Shown in pieces: positions 8,908 through 17,060 of a DNA stretch of 64,000 bases. The notes beneath the pieces were generated by a model. The model ran no database searches and had not been told where the DNA came from. It saw only the letters and a program-made list of their open reading frames with translations. The stretch is from JACDAN01 sp035707105. Its GTDB lineage: Bacteria; Actinomycetota; Thermoleophilia; Gaiellales; Gaiellaceae. Positions within the stretch are counted from its first letter, which is position 1. Each line of letters starts with the position of its first letter. The stretch lies in assembly GCA_035707105.1 (NCBI GenBank), contig DASSUI010000051.1:1-64000 (forward strand), given 5' to 3'. The position numbers and the translations under genes are program-made.

Positions 8908-9614
8908 GGGCGCCCCTCGCGGTACCGCCTCGCCTCATTCACCAGCGCCTCGAAGAGCGCGAAGTCCTCGCCCTCCTCGGGATGCCACAGGACGCCGAGC
9001 GCAAACCGCTTCTCCGGGTCCTCGAGGCCCTCGACCACCCCATCGTCGGCCCACGCCACCTCTCGGAGCCCGTCGCCGATGCGGCCGTACCCCTGGTGGT
9101 GATGGGACTTCACCGGCGCATGCTTGCCGAGGAGCTCCCCGAGCCTGCTGTCGGGGGCGAACTGGACGCCGTGGTCCGAGAACGCGCCCGGCTTGTGTCG
9201 GTGCCGTTCGTGCCCCACCTCCTCCGGGAGGTGCTGGACGAGGTCGCCTCCGCGCGCAACGTTCAGCAGCTGCGACCCGCGGCAGACCGCGAGGACCGGC
9301 ATGTCGCGCTCCAGCGCGGCTCCGAGGAGGCGCATCTCCGCCGCATCCCGGGCCTTTCGCGGCTCGTCGGTCTCCGCATGGCGCTCCGCGCCGTAGAGCT
9401 CCGGGTCGAGATCACCGCCGCCCGAGAAGATGATGCCGTCGAGCGCCTCGAGGGTCTCGTCGAGCCCGTCCTCGGACGGCGGCACGACAAGCGGACGCCC
9501 ACCCGCGTGCTCCACCGCATGCACGTAGGCGAGAGGCACGATCGCAGCGTCCTCGGTCCACACGCCCCAGCGAATTTCCTCCGCGTACGACGTGATGCCG
9601 ATCAGCGGCCTCAT
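8904..9614 (-). CDS. Class I glutamine amidotransferase family gamma-glutamyl hydrolase (PuuD-like)
   Basis: Cytoplasmic hydrolase of 236 residues. The nucleophile elbow is PVLAVCRGSQLLNV (C111) and the histidine-acid pair lies in LGVLWHPEEGED near the C-terminus. The N-terminus RPLIGITSY and FSGGGDLDPELYG match the peptidase C26 family, which includes PuuD. It should release glutamate from a gamma-glutamyl acid. The ATG overlaps the ligase stop by 4 nt, and its own stop overlaps the aldehyde dehydrogenase GTG, so the genes are tightly coupled. Confidence 0.9.
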   Translation of the reverse strand: MRPLIGITSYAEEIRWGVWTEDAAIVPLAYVHAVEHAGGRPLVVPPSEDGLDETLEALDGIIFSGGGDLDPELYGAERHAETDEPRKARDAAEMRLLGAALERDMPVLAVCRGSQLLNVARGGDLVQHLPEEVGHERHRHKPGAFSDHGVQFAPDSRLGELLGKHAPVKSHHHQGYGRIGDGLREVAWADDGVVEGLEDPEKRFALGVLWHPEEGEDFALFEALVNEARRYREGRP

Positions 9615-10942
9615 CCGCGCTCGTAGAGCCGCTCCCGCTCGTAGCAGGTCACGGCCTGGTCGAAGAGCCGCTGCTCCGTTCGCGCGTAGTTCAGGTAGTG
9701 GTCGACGACCTCGTCGCCGAGCAGCGCCCGCGCCACCGAGCTCGCCTCGAGCGCCGCGATGCCCTCGCGAAGCGAGGACGGGAACCGCTCGGCGTCCGAC
9801 TCGTAGGCGTTGCCCTCGAGGGGCGGCGGCAGCTCGAGCTCGTTCTCGATCCCGTGGATCCCCGCGGCGATCAGCGCTGCGAACGCGAGGTACGGGTTGA
9901 CGTCGCCGCCCGGGATGCGCGTCTCCGTGCGGAGCGACTGGCCGTGGCCGACGATCCGGAACCCGCACGTCCGGTTGTCGTGGCCCCAGGCGAGCGTGGT
10001 CGGCGCCCAACTTCCCGCCGCGAACCGTTTGTACGAGTTGATGTTCGGCGCGACGAAGATCGCGAGGTCCTTGAGGGCGGCGATCTGGCCGGCGAGGTAG
10101 TGCTTGAAGACGTCCGACTCGCCGTCGAACGCGTTCTTGTCGTCCTGCCAGAGGCTCGAGTGGATGTGGCAGGAGTTGCCGATCCAGGTGTCGTCCGGCT
10201 TCGCCATGAACGTGATCGAGCAGCCGTTCAGGTACGCGATCTCCTTGGCGCCGTTCTTATAGACCGCGTGGTTGTCGGCCATCGTCAGCGCGTCGGCGAA
10301 GCGGAAGTTGACCTCGTGCTGCCCCGGCCAGGCCTCGCCCTTCGAGCTCTCGACCCGCATCCCCGCGCCGTGCATACCGTTGCGGAGCTGGCGGATGAGC
10401 GCCTCGTCATACGTCGAGGCGAGGAGGTGGTAGTCGAGGATGTACGGGACCGACGGCGTCAGGTCGCGGTAGTGCTTCGCGTGCGCCTCGGCGTAGGTCT
10501 CCTTCAGGATGAAGAACTCGAGCTCCGAGCCGAACATCGGCGTGTAGCCGAGCGCCTCCGCGCGCTCGATCTGCGCCCTTAGGACCTGCCGCGGCGACGG
10601 GCCGACCGGCGACCCGTCCAGCCAGAGGACGTCGCCGAGCACGAGCGCCGTCGCCTCCAGCCAGGGGATCCGGCGAAGCGTCCCGAGGTCGGGCGCGATC
10701 CTGAAGTCGCCGTAGCCGCGTTCCCAACTCGCGATCTCGTACCCGGGAGTCGGGTCCATCTCCATGTCGAGCGCGAGGAGGTAGTTGCAGCCCTCGACCC
10801 CGTGGTCGACCGAGTCCTCGAGGAAGAACTCGCCGTGCAGCCGCTTGCCGAACAGCCGGCCCTGCATGTCCGTGAAGGCGACGACGACCGTGTCGACGGC
10901 GCCGCTCTCGACGTCGTGCCGAAGTTCGTCCAGCGTCAGCAT
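9611..10942 (-). CDS. Glutamine-synthetase-family gamma-glutamyl-amine ligase (GlnA/PuuA-like)
   Basis: ATP-dependent ligase of 443 residues joining glutamate to an amine. Family landmarks: FGSELEFFIL (metal-binding glutamates), GQHEVNFRFADAL, the loop NSCHIHSSLW and the C-terminal GGDVNPYLAFAALIAAG. The context of hydrolase, aldehyde dehydrogenase and APC permease fits gamma-glutamylation of an amine (putrescine for PuuA; ethanolamine for Streptomyces GlnA4) rather than nitrogen assimilation. MLTLDELRHDVE at 10942 is chosen because the upstream extension is arginine-rich read-through of the intergenic hairpin. Confidence 0.9.
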   Translation of the reverse strand: MLTLDELRHDVESGAVDTVVVAFTDMQGRLFGKRLHGEFFLEDSVDHGVEGCNYLLALDMEMDPTPGYEIASWERGYGDFRIAPDLGTLRRIPWLEATALVLGDVLWLDGSPVGPSPRQVLRAQIERAEALGYTPMFGSELEFFILKETYAEAHAKHYRDLTPSVPYILDYHLLASTYDEALIRQLRNGMHGAGMRVESSKGEAWPGQHEVNFRFADALTMADNHAVYKNGAKEIAYLNGCSITFMAKPDDTWIGNSCHIHSSLWQDDKNAFDGESDVFKHYLAGQIAALKDLAIFVAPNINSYKRFAAGSWAPTTLAWGHDNRTCGFRIVGHGQSLRTETRIPGGDVNPYLAFAALIAAGIHGIENELELPPPLEGNAYESDAERFPSSLREGIAALEASSVARALLGDEVVDHYLNYARTEQRLFDQAVTCYERERLYERG

Positions 10943-10959
10943 CGGGGTCCCAGGGACCG

Positions 10960-10986
10960 GGAGAGCCGGCACCCCGCCGGCTCTCC
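10960..10986 (-). terminator. Perfect 11-bp hairpin between permease and ligase genes
   Basis: Arms ggagagccggc and gccggctctcc flank a 5-nt loop in the 64-nt gap between the permease stop and the ligase start. There is no clear U-tract, so it may be an attenuator or an mRNA-processing or stabilising stem that lowers or separates expression of the downstream enzymes. Confidence 0.5.
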
Positions 10987-11006
10987 GGGTCGAACGTGCA
11001 TCGAGT

Positions 11007-12566
11007 CTATGTCGTCGTCTCGGTGCCGCGCGGCCTCTCGGGCGGCGGCGCCTCGTCCATCTGCGCCTCGAGCCCGCCGCCGAGGTGCTCGGCGACCGCC
11101 TCGATGTCTGGGCGTCCGGCGGCACCGTGGCTGAGCGCGAACTCCTCCTCCGGCGAGAGCACGAGGCGGTGGCGCCCCGCGACCGCGAAGTACGCGACCG
11201 CGACGACGTAGAAGATCGCCACGCCGTAGACGCCGGCGCGGTAGTCGGCGTTCCAGAAGATCGCGCCGAGCGAGACGAGCGCGATCGCGCCGGCGATCAT
11301 CGCTCCCCATTCGCCAACCGGAGACCGGTACGGCCGCTCGATGTCGGGGAGCTTCCGGCGCAGGATCACGAACGAGACGCACTGCAGGAAGTACGAGATC
11401 ACCGCTCCGAAGACGGCCATGTTGAGCAGCGCGCCGCCGACGGTCGAGCCCGTTCCGGCTTCGTAGATGGTGTACGCCGCGATCCAGCCGATGATCGCGC
11501 CGACGAAGAGGGCGAGGTGCGGCGTGTGGCGGCTCCCGTGCGTCACCGACAGCGGGTGTGGGTAGTAGCCCGCGCGCGACAGCGAGAAGATGTTCCGTCC
11601 GTAGGCGAAGATGATCGTGTGGAAGCTGGCGACGAGGCCGGCGACCGCGACCAGGCCGAGCAGCGAGGACGACGTGCCCTCGCCGAAGATCGTCCTCAGG
11701 CCGGCCAGCAGGGGCTCGCCCGAGGCGTCGCCCTCACCGAGCTCCTTCGCGCCCGGCGCGATCCCCGAGTTCAGGAAGAGAACGAGGAACCCGGTCACGA
11801 CGAGGGTGACGAGGCCCCAGATCGTGCCGCGCGGGATGTCCCGCTTGGGATCCGCGGACTCCTCGGCGGCGAGCGGTAACTCCTCGATCGCGAGGTAGAA
11901 CCAGATCGCGAACGGCAGCGCGTAGAAGACACCCGGGACGCCCTCGGTGAACCAGCCGCCCTGGGTGTCGATCGCGAAGCGGGTGAAGTCGAGCTCGGTC
12001 AGCGAGCCGATGAAGAACACGCCCAGGATCGCGAGCGAGAGCAGGCAGATGAACACGGTGAAGCGGAAGCTCGCCTCGACTCCGATGTAGTTCAGCCCGA
12101 CGAAGATCGCGTAGAAGACGGCCCACCAGATCGGCTGCGCCATCGTGAAGCCGAAGAGGTCGTCCGAGATCGAATCCATATAGCTCCCGATCCCGACGAC
12201 GATCACCGCCGGCGTGATGACGTACTCGATCGTCTCCGCGACGCCGGTGGTGAAGCCGCCCCACGGCCCCATCGCCGAGCGTGCGAACGAGTACGCGCCC
12301 CCGGTGTGCGGGAGGGCCGGGGACATCTCTGAGATCGAGTAGCAGAGCCCGAAGTACATGACGGTGATCACGATCGTCGCGACCAGCAGCCCGCCGAAGC
12401 CGTAGGCGAGGCCGAAGTTCCAGCCGAAGAAGTCTCCCGAGATGACCGCGGCGACCCCGAGTGCCCACAGCGACCAGACCCCTGCGTGTCGCCTCAGGCG
12501 CCGCCTCTCGAAGTAGTCGTCCGCGTGCTGGCGGTAGGTCACTCGACCCAACGTCCGCTCGGACAC
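11007..12566 (-). CDS. APC-family amino acid/amine permease, ethanolamine-permease-like
   Basis: Inner-membrane transporter of 519 residues with about twelve hydrophobic segments. The first helix carries VAAVISGDFFGWNFGLAYG and is followed by SISEMSPALPHTGGAYSFARSAMGPWGG, an APC signature most like ethanolamine permeases as I remember them. The GTG at 12566 is strongly supported by AGGAGGTGG a few bases upstream; longer frames are read-through. First gene of the operon with the gamma-glutamyl ligase, hydrolase and two dehydrogenases, so it likely imports their amine substrate. The assignment to ethanolamine is inference. Confidence 0.88.
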   Translation of the reverse strand: MSERTLGRVTYRQHADDYFERRRLRRHAGVWSLWALGVAAVISGDFFGWNFGLAYGFGGLLVATIVITVMYFGLCYSISEMSPALPHTGGAYSFARSAMGPWGGFTTGVAETIEYVITPAVIVVGIGSYMDSISDDLFGFTMAQPIWWAVFYAIFVGLNYIGVEASFRFTVFICLLSLAILGVFFIGSLTELDFTRFAIDTQGGWFTEGVPGVFYALPFAIWFYLAIEELPLAAEESADPKRDIPRGTIWGLVTLVVTGFLVLFLNSGIAPGAKELGEGDASGEPLLAGLRTIFGEGTSSSLLGLVAVAGLVASFHTIIFAYGRNIFSLSRAGYYPHPLSVTHGSRHTPHLALFVGAIIGWIAAYTIYEAGTGSTVGGALLNMAVFGAVISYFLQCVSFVILRRKLPDIERPYRSPVGEWGAMIAGAIALVSLGAIFWNADYRAGVYGVAIFYVVAVAYFAVAGRHRLVLSPEEEFALSHGAAGRPDIEAVAEHLGGGLEAQMDEAPPPERPRGTETTT

Positions 12567-12685
12567 CTGCCACCTCCTCAGGTCGGTTTGCGGGAGCGAT
12601 CCTCTCGCAGCGCGTGTTACGACGTGCGGGGAACCCGTCCTCTGAGGCCGCCGCCCGGCGGCAGCCGACGCCGGCCAGGGGCGGG

Positions 12686-12985
12686 CTAGCCGAAGCCGAG
12701 GATGAACTTGGCGTCGTCGGACATCTTCTCCGGCGACCAGGGCGGATCCCAGGTCAGCTCGGTCTCGACATCCTCGACGCCGGGGACCTGGCGGGCCACG
12801 TCGTTGATCTGCTCGTCGATCATCGGCCCGACCGGGCAACCCATCGACGTGAGCGTGTAGATCACCTTCACCTTGGGGCCCTCGATCTCGACGTCGTACA
12901 TGAGCCCGAGGTCGACGATGTCCATCCCGAGCTCGGGGTCCTCGACCTGGCGCAGCGCCTCGACGACTTCGTCTCTCGTAGCCAC
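12686..12985 (-). CDS. SufT/PaaD-like MIP18 family (DUF59) iron-sulfur assembly protein
   Basis: Small cytoplasmic protein of 99 residues. It has the MIP18 fold signature: an N-terminal VVEALRQVEDPELGMDIVDLGLMYDVEI and the conserved single cysteine in LTSMGCPVG. Family members help insert iron-sulfur clusters into target proteins. It lies 15 nt downstream of glpX but carries its own TACGCT box 6 nt before the GTG. A client is not evident from the sequence. Confidence 0.9.
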   Translation of the reverse strand: MATRDEVVEALRQVEDPELGMDIVDLGLMYDVEIEGPKVKVIYTLTSMGCPVGPMIDEQINDVARQVPGVEDVETELTWDPPWSPEKMSDDAKFILGFG

Positions 12986-12991
12986 GAGCTC

Positions 12992-12997
12992 AGCGTA
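12992..12997 (-). promoter_or_regulatory. -10 box (TACGCT) of a putative leaderless promoter for the SufT-like gene
   Basis: On the minus strand TACGCT is followed by 6 nt and then the GTG start. It sits in the short gap after the glpX stop. Confidence 0.5.
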
Positions 12998-13000
12998 CCC

Positions 13001-14020
13001 CTAGAAGCCGGGCAGCCGAACCTCCTCACGGCGCTCACGCTGGAAGAAGTGGATTCCCTCCGTGAACCGCACCCAGTTGCACCGGGTGCACATGACCAGG
13101 GTGTGCGTCCACGCGCTGTCGGCGCGAAAGCGAACCCCCCGCAAGAGGTCGCTGTTCGAGACACCCGTGGCGCACACGATGGCCTCCTTCGGCGCAAGGT
13201 CTTCAGTCGTGAAGACACGCTCCACATCGTCGATTCCCTGCTCGCGCGCCTCCTCGATCTCCCTGCGCGACACCGGCCACAGCTGGGCCTGGAGCTCGCC
13301 GCCGAGGCAGCGCAGGGCCGCCGCGGCGAGGACGGCCTGGCGCGTCCCGCCGATGCCGACGGCCAGGTGGTCGTTCGTCCCGCGGATCGCCGCCGAGACC
13401 GACGCCGTGACGTCGCCGTCCTGGATCAGCTTGATGCGTGCGCCCGCCGCCCGGATCTCCTCGATCAGGTCGTGGTGCCGCGGCCGCTCGAGGACGATCG
13501 TCGTGATGTCGCCGACCCGCCGGCCGAACGCCTCGGCGATCGCTTGGATGTTCTCGCCGATCGGGCGCCGAAGGTCGATGTGGCCGGTGGCTACGGGCCC
13601 GACGGCCATCTTCCGCATGTACATGTCGGGAAGCGTCTGGAGCGAGCCGGGCTCGCCAACGGCGATCATGGACATGGCGCCGCTGCCGCCGCGGGCGACG
13701 ATCCCGCCTCCCTCCAGCGGATCGACCGCCAGCTCGACCTGCTCCCCGCCCGCGCCGAGCTTCTCCCCGGTCTGCAGCCGCTCGCCCTCGCCCGCGGCGC
13801 CGATGACGACGGTGCCGTCGATCGGGAGATGCTCCAGCGCCTCGAGCATCCCCGACGTCGCCGCCTCCTGGGCGGCGGCCTCGTCGGCGCGCCCGAGCCA
13901 GCGCGCACTGGCGAGCGCCGCCCGCTCGGTCCCGCGCGCGAAGGCCTCGCAAAGACAGGTCCGGACGGTGCCCTTGCCCTCGACGCCGGTCGCGGCCGGC
14001 CTGGCGGCTGTGTCGGTCAT
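13001..14020 (-). CDS. glpX: Divergent class II fructose-1,6-bisphosphatase (GlpX family)
   Basis: GlpX-type metal-dependent phosphatase of 339 residues. It aligns along the family: WLGRADEAAAQEAA at the N-terminus, then VDPLEGGGIVARGGSGAMSM and PDMYMRKMAVGPVATG. Metal-site acidic residues in WLGRAD and DPLEG are present, but several usual residues are altered (family GDKNAAD becomes ADEAAAQ; DPxEGTT becomes DPLEGGG). Substrate preference may therefore differ from fructose bisphosphate. Its ATG overlaps the 2-phosphoglycerate kinase stop (ATGA), linking it to the cyclic diphosphoglycerate operon. Confidence 0.85.
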   Translation of the reverse strand: MTDTAARPAATGVEGKGTVRTCLCEAFARGTERAALASARWLGRADEAAAQEAATSGMLEALEHLPIDGTVVIGAAGEGERLQTGEKLGAGGEQVELAVDPLEGGGIVARGGSGAMSMIAVGEPGSLQTLPDMYMRKMAVGPVATGHIDLRRPIGENIQAIAEAFGRRVGDITTIVLERPRHHDLIEEIRAAGARIKLIQDGDVTASVSAAIRGTNDHLAVGIGGTRQAVLAAAALRCLGGELQAQLWPVSRREIEEAREQGIDDVERVFTTEDLAPKEAIVCATGVSNSDLLRGVRFRADSAWTHTLVMCTRCNWVRFTEGIHFFQRERREEVRLPGF

Positions 14021-14931
14021 TGCGGGACCTTCTGTACCCGATCCGCCGCGTCCAGAACGAGCTCCATGACCCCGCCGATGGCTTTCTCCCGCTCCGAGTT
14101 CTCGATCACGGGCACGCGCTCGACCTCCGCCCGCTCGACGATGTAGTCCTGGAGGTAGCGGATGTCGCCGAGACGCTCGAGATACTTGTCGAGCGGCCGA
14201 ACGCCCTCCGACGCGATGTCGCGAATCCAGAAGTGGCCGGCGTGTGTCTCCTCGTTCCGGATCGTGATCACGCACTCGACGACGACGGCGTTCTCGACGA
14301 GCCGCGGAAGCATCCCCGGGACGAGGTGGACGCCCTCGATCACCATCGACCAACCCTCCTCCAGCGACCGTTCGATCGCGGCCTGGATGCCGACGAGGAC
14401 ATGGCGAGTCTGCTCGAGGAAGCCGTGGAGCAGCGGGTCGACCTCCTCCTCCTGGGCCGTCGGAAGGGCGCGGCCGGCGTCGAAGCTCGAGTAGTGGATC
14501 GCCGGCAGGAACTCCGGCGTGAAGAGTGCGCGCATCGTCTGCCGGACGAAGTCCGTCGACGTCACGCGTGTGATCCCGAGCCGGTAGGCGACCTCTGCCG
14601 CGATCGTCGACTTTCCCGTGCCGGTGGCTCCGCCGATGAGGATGATCAGCGGGACGTCGAGCTCGTCGAGCTCCTGGTACCGGCGCAGCCGCCCGATCGC
14701 GAGGCCGCCGTCCGCCTCCCCGAGTACCTCGACCGCGAGCTCCTGCATGCGATCGAACTCGGCCGTGTGCTTCCCGCTCGCCGCAAGGTCCTGCTCCACC
14801 CGCCGCGCGACCTCGTAGGAACGCTCGACGCCGAGCCCGGTGCGCATGAGCGCCCGTGCCATCAGTCCCTTCGAGTACGGATGCTCATCGGTTCCGAGGT
14901 GGAGCGGGTCGATGCGGCGGCGCTCGGGCAT
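14017..14931 (-). CDS. 2-phosphoglycerate kinase
   Basis: P-loop kinase of 304 residues that phosphorylates 2-phosphoglycerate to 2,3-diphosphoglycerate. An N-terminal ATP-cone-like part (DEHPYSKGLMARALMRTG) precedes the Walker A GGATGTGKST (100-109) and ITRVTSTDFVRQTMRALF; a later VIEGVHLVPG segment is also characteristic of methanogen 2PGK. Start overlaps the cyclic-DPG synthetase stop by one base (TGATG) and its stop overlaps glpX, so the genes are translationally coupled. Pairing with the synthetase makes the assignment firm. Confidence 0.9.
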   Translation of the reverse strand: MPERRRIDPLHLGTDEHPYSKGLMARALMRTGLGVERSYEVARRVEQDLAASGKHTAEFDRMQELAVEVLGEADGGLAIGRLRRYQELDELDVPLIILIGGATGTGKSTIAAEVAYRLGITRVTSTDFVRQTMRALFTPEFLPAIHYSSFDAGRALPTAQEEEVDPLLHGFLEQTRHVLVGIQAAIERSLEEGWSMVIEGVHLVPGMLPRLVENAVVVECVITIRNEETHAGHFWIRDIASEGVRPLDKYLERLGDIRYLQDYIVERAEVERVPVIENSEREKAIGGVMELVLDAADRVQKVPQ

Positions 14932-16196
14932 CAGGCCACCGGCTCGCCTTCCGCGACGTCGGCCAGCGCTCTGAGCTCCTCGTCCAGGCTCGGCTGGCCG
15001 TCCAGCGGGACCACGTCGTTGTCGGCGAAGACCACCGGGATCCCCCGCTCCGCCGCCTCTTCGCAGACGACGTCGATCGCCGCCGCCTTGATCTCGACGA
15101 GGAAGACGTCGGCGTCTGCCCCCTCGACGTCCGCACGGAGCTGCTCGCGGCGCGAGAGGTTGCTGGACACCGTCACCTGCTCGGCTCCGTGCTCATCCTG
15201 CAGATGCCGCTCGAGGGTCTCGGCCGCCTCAGCGTCCGCTGTCGTGAAGAAGGCCACGCGGTTGCCCTCGATCGACTCGATCGGTCGCGGCCGGAGGACC
15301 GTCGCGACGACGGGGATGTCCTTGACCTCGCGGATCGCGTCCGCGACTTCCGCGTGCCGACTTCCGTCCTCGGCCATCGTGAGGATCACGAGGTCCGAGA
15401 GCAGGATCCTGTAGGCGTTCAGGTAGCCGGCGACGAGCTCCGGCGACTGGTGGACGCCTGCGACGAGGATCCGGCGGCTGGTCTCGACCGGAGGGATCGC
15501 CGCGCCGCTGCCGTCGAAGATCACGAACCCGGGATCCCGGCCGAGCGCCTTCTGCACGCCCTCCTGGACGTTGCTCGTCCACGGCGCACCGGCCAGTCCG
15601 CCGCCTGCGCGCCGGCATCCGATCGTCGGGACGCCGGACAGCGCCGCCGTCTCGAGGTAGTCCGACGCAGCGTGCGCGCCCGCGCGTGAGAGTTGGAGCA
15701 GGTCCTCGACTGTCGGCCTGAGGTCGGCGATCTGCGGTTCGGCGGGTCCGCCGCGTCCCATCGAGACGACCACGAGGTCGAGCTCCTCGGACAGGAGACG
15801 GGCCACGTAGCCGGTCACCGCAGTCTTGCCGAGCCGCTTCCCCGTCCCGATCACCGCCAGCGACGGCAGGTCGAACGGGCCGTACTCGGGCACGCGAAGC
15901 GAGAAGTCGGCGCCCTCGTAGGCCACGCCGCGCGCGAGGAACCGACTCGCGAGGCGGAAGCGCTCGCGGGGGCCGAGCACCGGCTCGTCGGACATGTCGA
16001 CCGCGACCTCCGGCTCGAACCGCTCCAGCGCCTCGTCGAAGTCGTGCACGACCTCGACGCCGTACTCGTCGCCGCCGACGAGCTTCTCCGTGCCGCCGAC
16101 GAGCAGCGCGCCCACGACGTCGTGCGGGAGCTCGCGGATCGCGTCACGCACGACGGGCGCGTAGTGCTCGCCGTCGATGAGGGCGAGCGCTCTCAC
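14931..16196 (-). CDS. cpgS: Cyclic 2,3-diphosphoglycerate synthetase
   Basis: Makes the intramolecular anhydride cyclic 2,3-diphosphoglycerate from 2,3-diphosphoglycerate and ATP. The 421-residue protein starts VRALALIDGEHYAPVVRDA, as in the methanogen enzymes, and has the nucleotide loop VIGTGKRLGKTAVTGY at about 115-130 and FVIFDGSGAAIPPV farther on. GTG at 16196 overlaps the phosphoesterase stop (GTGA), which fixes the start. Adjacent 2-phosphoglycerate kinase supplies its substrate. The product is best known as a thermoprotective, phosphagen-like solute of methanogens; its role here is unknown. Confidence 0.9.
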   Translation of the reverse strand: MRALALIDGEHYAPVVRDAIRELPHDVVGALLVGGTEKLVGGDEYGVEVVHDFDEALERFEPEVAVDMSDEPVLGPRERFRLASRFLARGVAYEGADFSLRVPEYGPFDLPSLAVIGTGKRLGKTAVTGYVARLLSEELDLVVVSMGRGGPAEPQIADLRPTVEDLLQLSRAGAHAASDYLETAALSGVPTIGCRRAGGGLAGAPWTSNVQEGVQKALGRDPGFVIFDGSGAAIPPVETSRRILVAGVHQSPELVAGYLNAYRILLSDLVILTMAEDGSRHAEVADAIREVKDIPVVATVLRPRPIESIEGNRVAFFTTADAEAAETLERHLQDEHGAEQVTVSSNLSRREQLRADVEGADADVFLVEIKAAAIDVVCEEAAERGIPVVFADNDVVPLDGQPSLDEELRALADVAEGEPVA

Positions 16197-16993
16197 CGCG
16201 TCGTGACCTCGTTCTCGATCCGCGCCGTGTACTTCTCGAAGGCGCGCGTGTCGAGCGAGAACTGGATGATCCGCTCCTGCCCGTGGAACGGGTACTTCCG
16301 CCAGACGTCGACGTGCGTGCCCGTGACCTCGACGACGTTGTAACAGGGCCGCGTGTTGCCTCTGAGCCTCAGGGAGGAGACGGTCCCGGCGTTCACGACG
16401 AAGAGGTTCTCGAGACGCCAGGCGTAAGGCACGTGCTTGTGCCCCGACAGGACGAGGTCCACGTTGACGCCCTGGAGGCACTCGATCACGTCGCCGGCGT
16501 CGTAGACGATGTTGCGCTCCCGCCCGGTGCCCGGGACCGGGAGCAGGTGGTGGTGCATCACGAAGATCTTGAAGTCGGCGGGCCCGGCGAACTGCTCCTC
16601 GATCCAGGCGTAGCGGCCGCGGCCGATCTGCCCGTGGTCGAGGTCCGGCTCGCTCGAGTCGACGGCGACCACGGTGATCTCGCCCATCTGCAGCACCGAG
16701 TGCCGCTCGCCGAAGAGCTCCTCGAAGTGGAGGTAGCCGACGTTCCTCGAGTCGTGGTTGCCCGGGATCACGACCATCCGCTCGCAGTCGAGCCGGTCGA
16801 GGTAGTCCCGCGCCATCAGGAACTCCTGCTTGAAGCCGAACGTCGTCAGGTCGCCCGAGCAGATGATCAGGTCGGGGCCGAGCTCGTTGATCTCCGCGAC
16901 CGCCCGCTCCAGCAGGCTGGGGACGAAGTCGGGCCCTCCGCAGTGGATATCCGAGATGTGGGCGATCGTCGTCGACCCGTCGCGACCCGGCAT
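16193..16993 (-). CDS. Calcineurin-like metallophosphoesterase
   Basis: Dinuclear-metal phosphoesterase of 266 residues with the full motif series HISDIHCGG, CSGDLTTFG, IPGNHDSRN, VMHHHLLP and LSGHKHVPYAW. It resembles cyclic-nucleotide phosphodiesterases of the CpdA type. It is the first gene of the operon that makes cyclic 2,3-diphosphoglycerate, so a role in turnover of that solute or of a related phosphoester is possible but not shown. Confidence 0.9.
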   Translation of the reverse strand: MPGRDGSTTIAHISDIHCGGPDFVPSLLERAVAEINELGPDLIICSGDLTTFGFKQEFLMARDYLDRLDCERMVVIPGNHDSRNVGYLHFEELFGERHSVLQMGEITVVAVDSSEPDLDHGQIGRGRYAWIEEQFAGPADFKIFVMHHHLLPVPGTGRERNIVYDAGDVIECLQGVNVDLVLSGHKHVPYAWRLENLFVVNAGTVSSLRLRGNTRPCYNVVEVTGTHVDVWRKYPFHGQERIIQFSLDTRAFEKYTARIENEVTTR

Positions 16994-17000
16994 GGGTCGA

Positions 17001-17006
17001 AGTGTA
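17001..17006 (-). promoter_or_regulatory. -10 box (TACACT) of a putative leaderless promoter for the cyclic-DPG operon
   Basis: TACACT on the minus strand is followed by 7 nt and then the ATG of the metallophosphoesterase, the first gene of the operon. Confidence 0.5.
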
Positions 17007-17060
17007 GGCGTCCTCGGAGAGCGGAGCGGCGTCCGAGACTGTCGCTATCCTCGGTTGAGG

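Noticed and set aside
9611..11125. 504-residue version of the gamma-glutamyl ligase
   Set aside because: The extra 61 residues are Arg/Pro-rich read-through of the permease end and intergenic hairpin.
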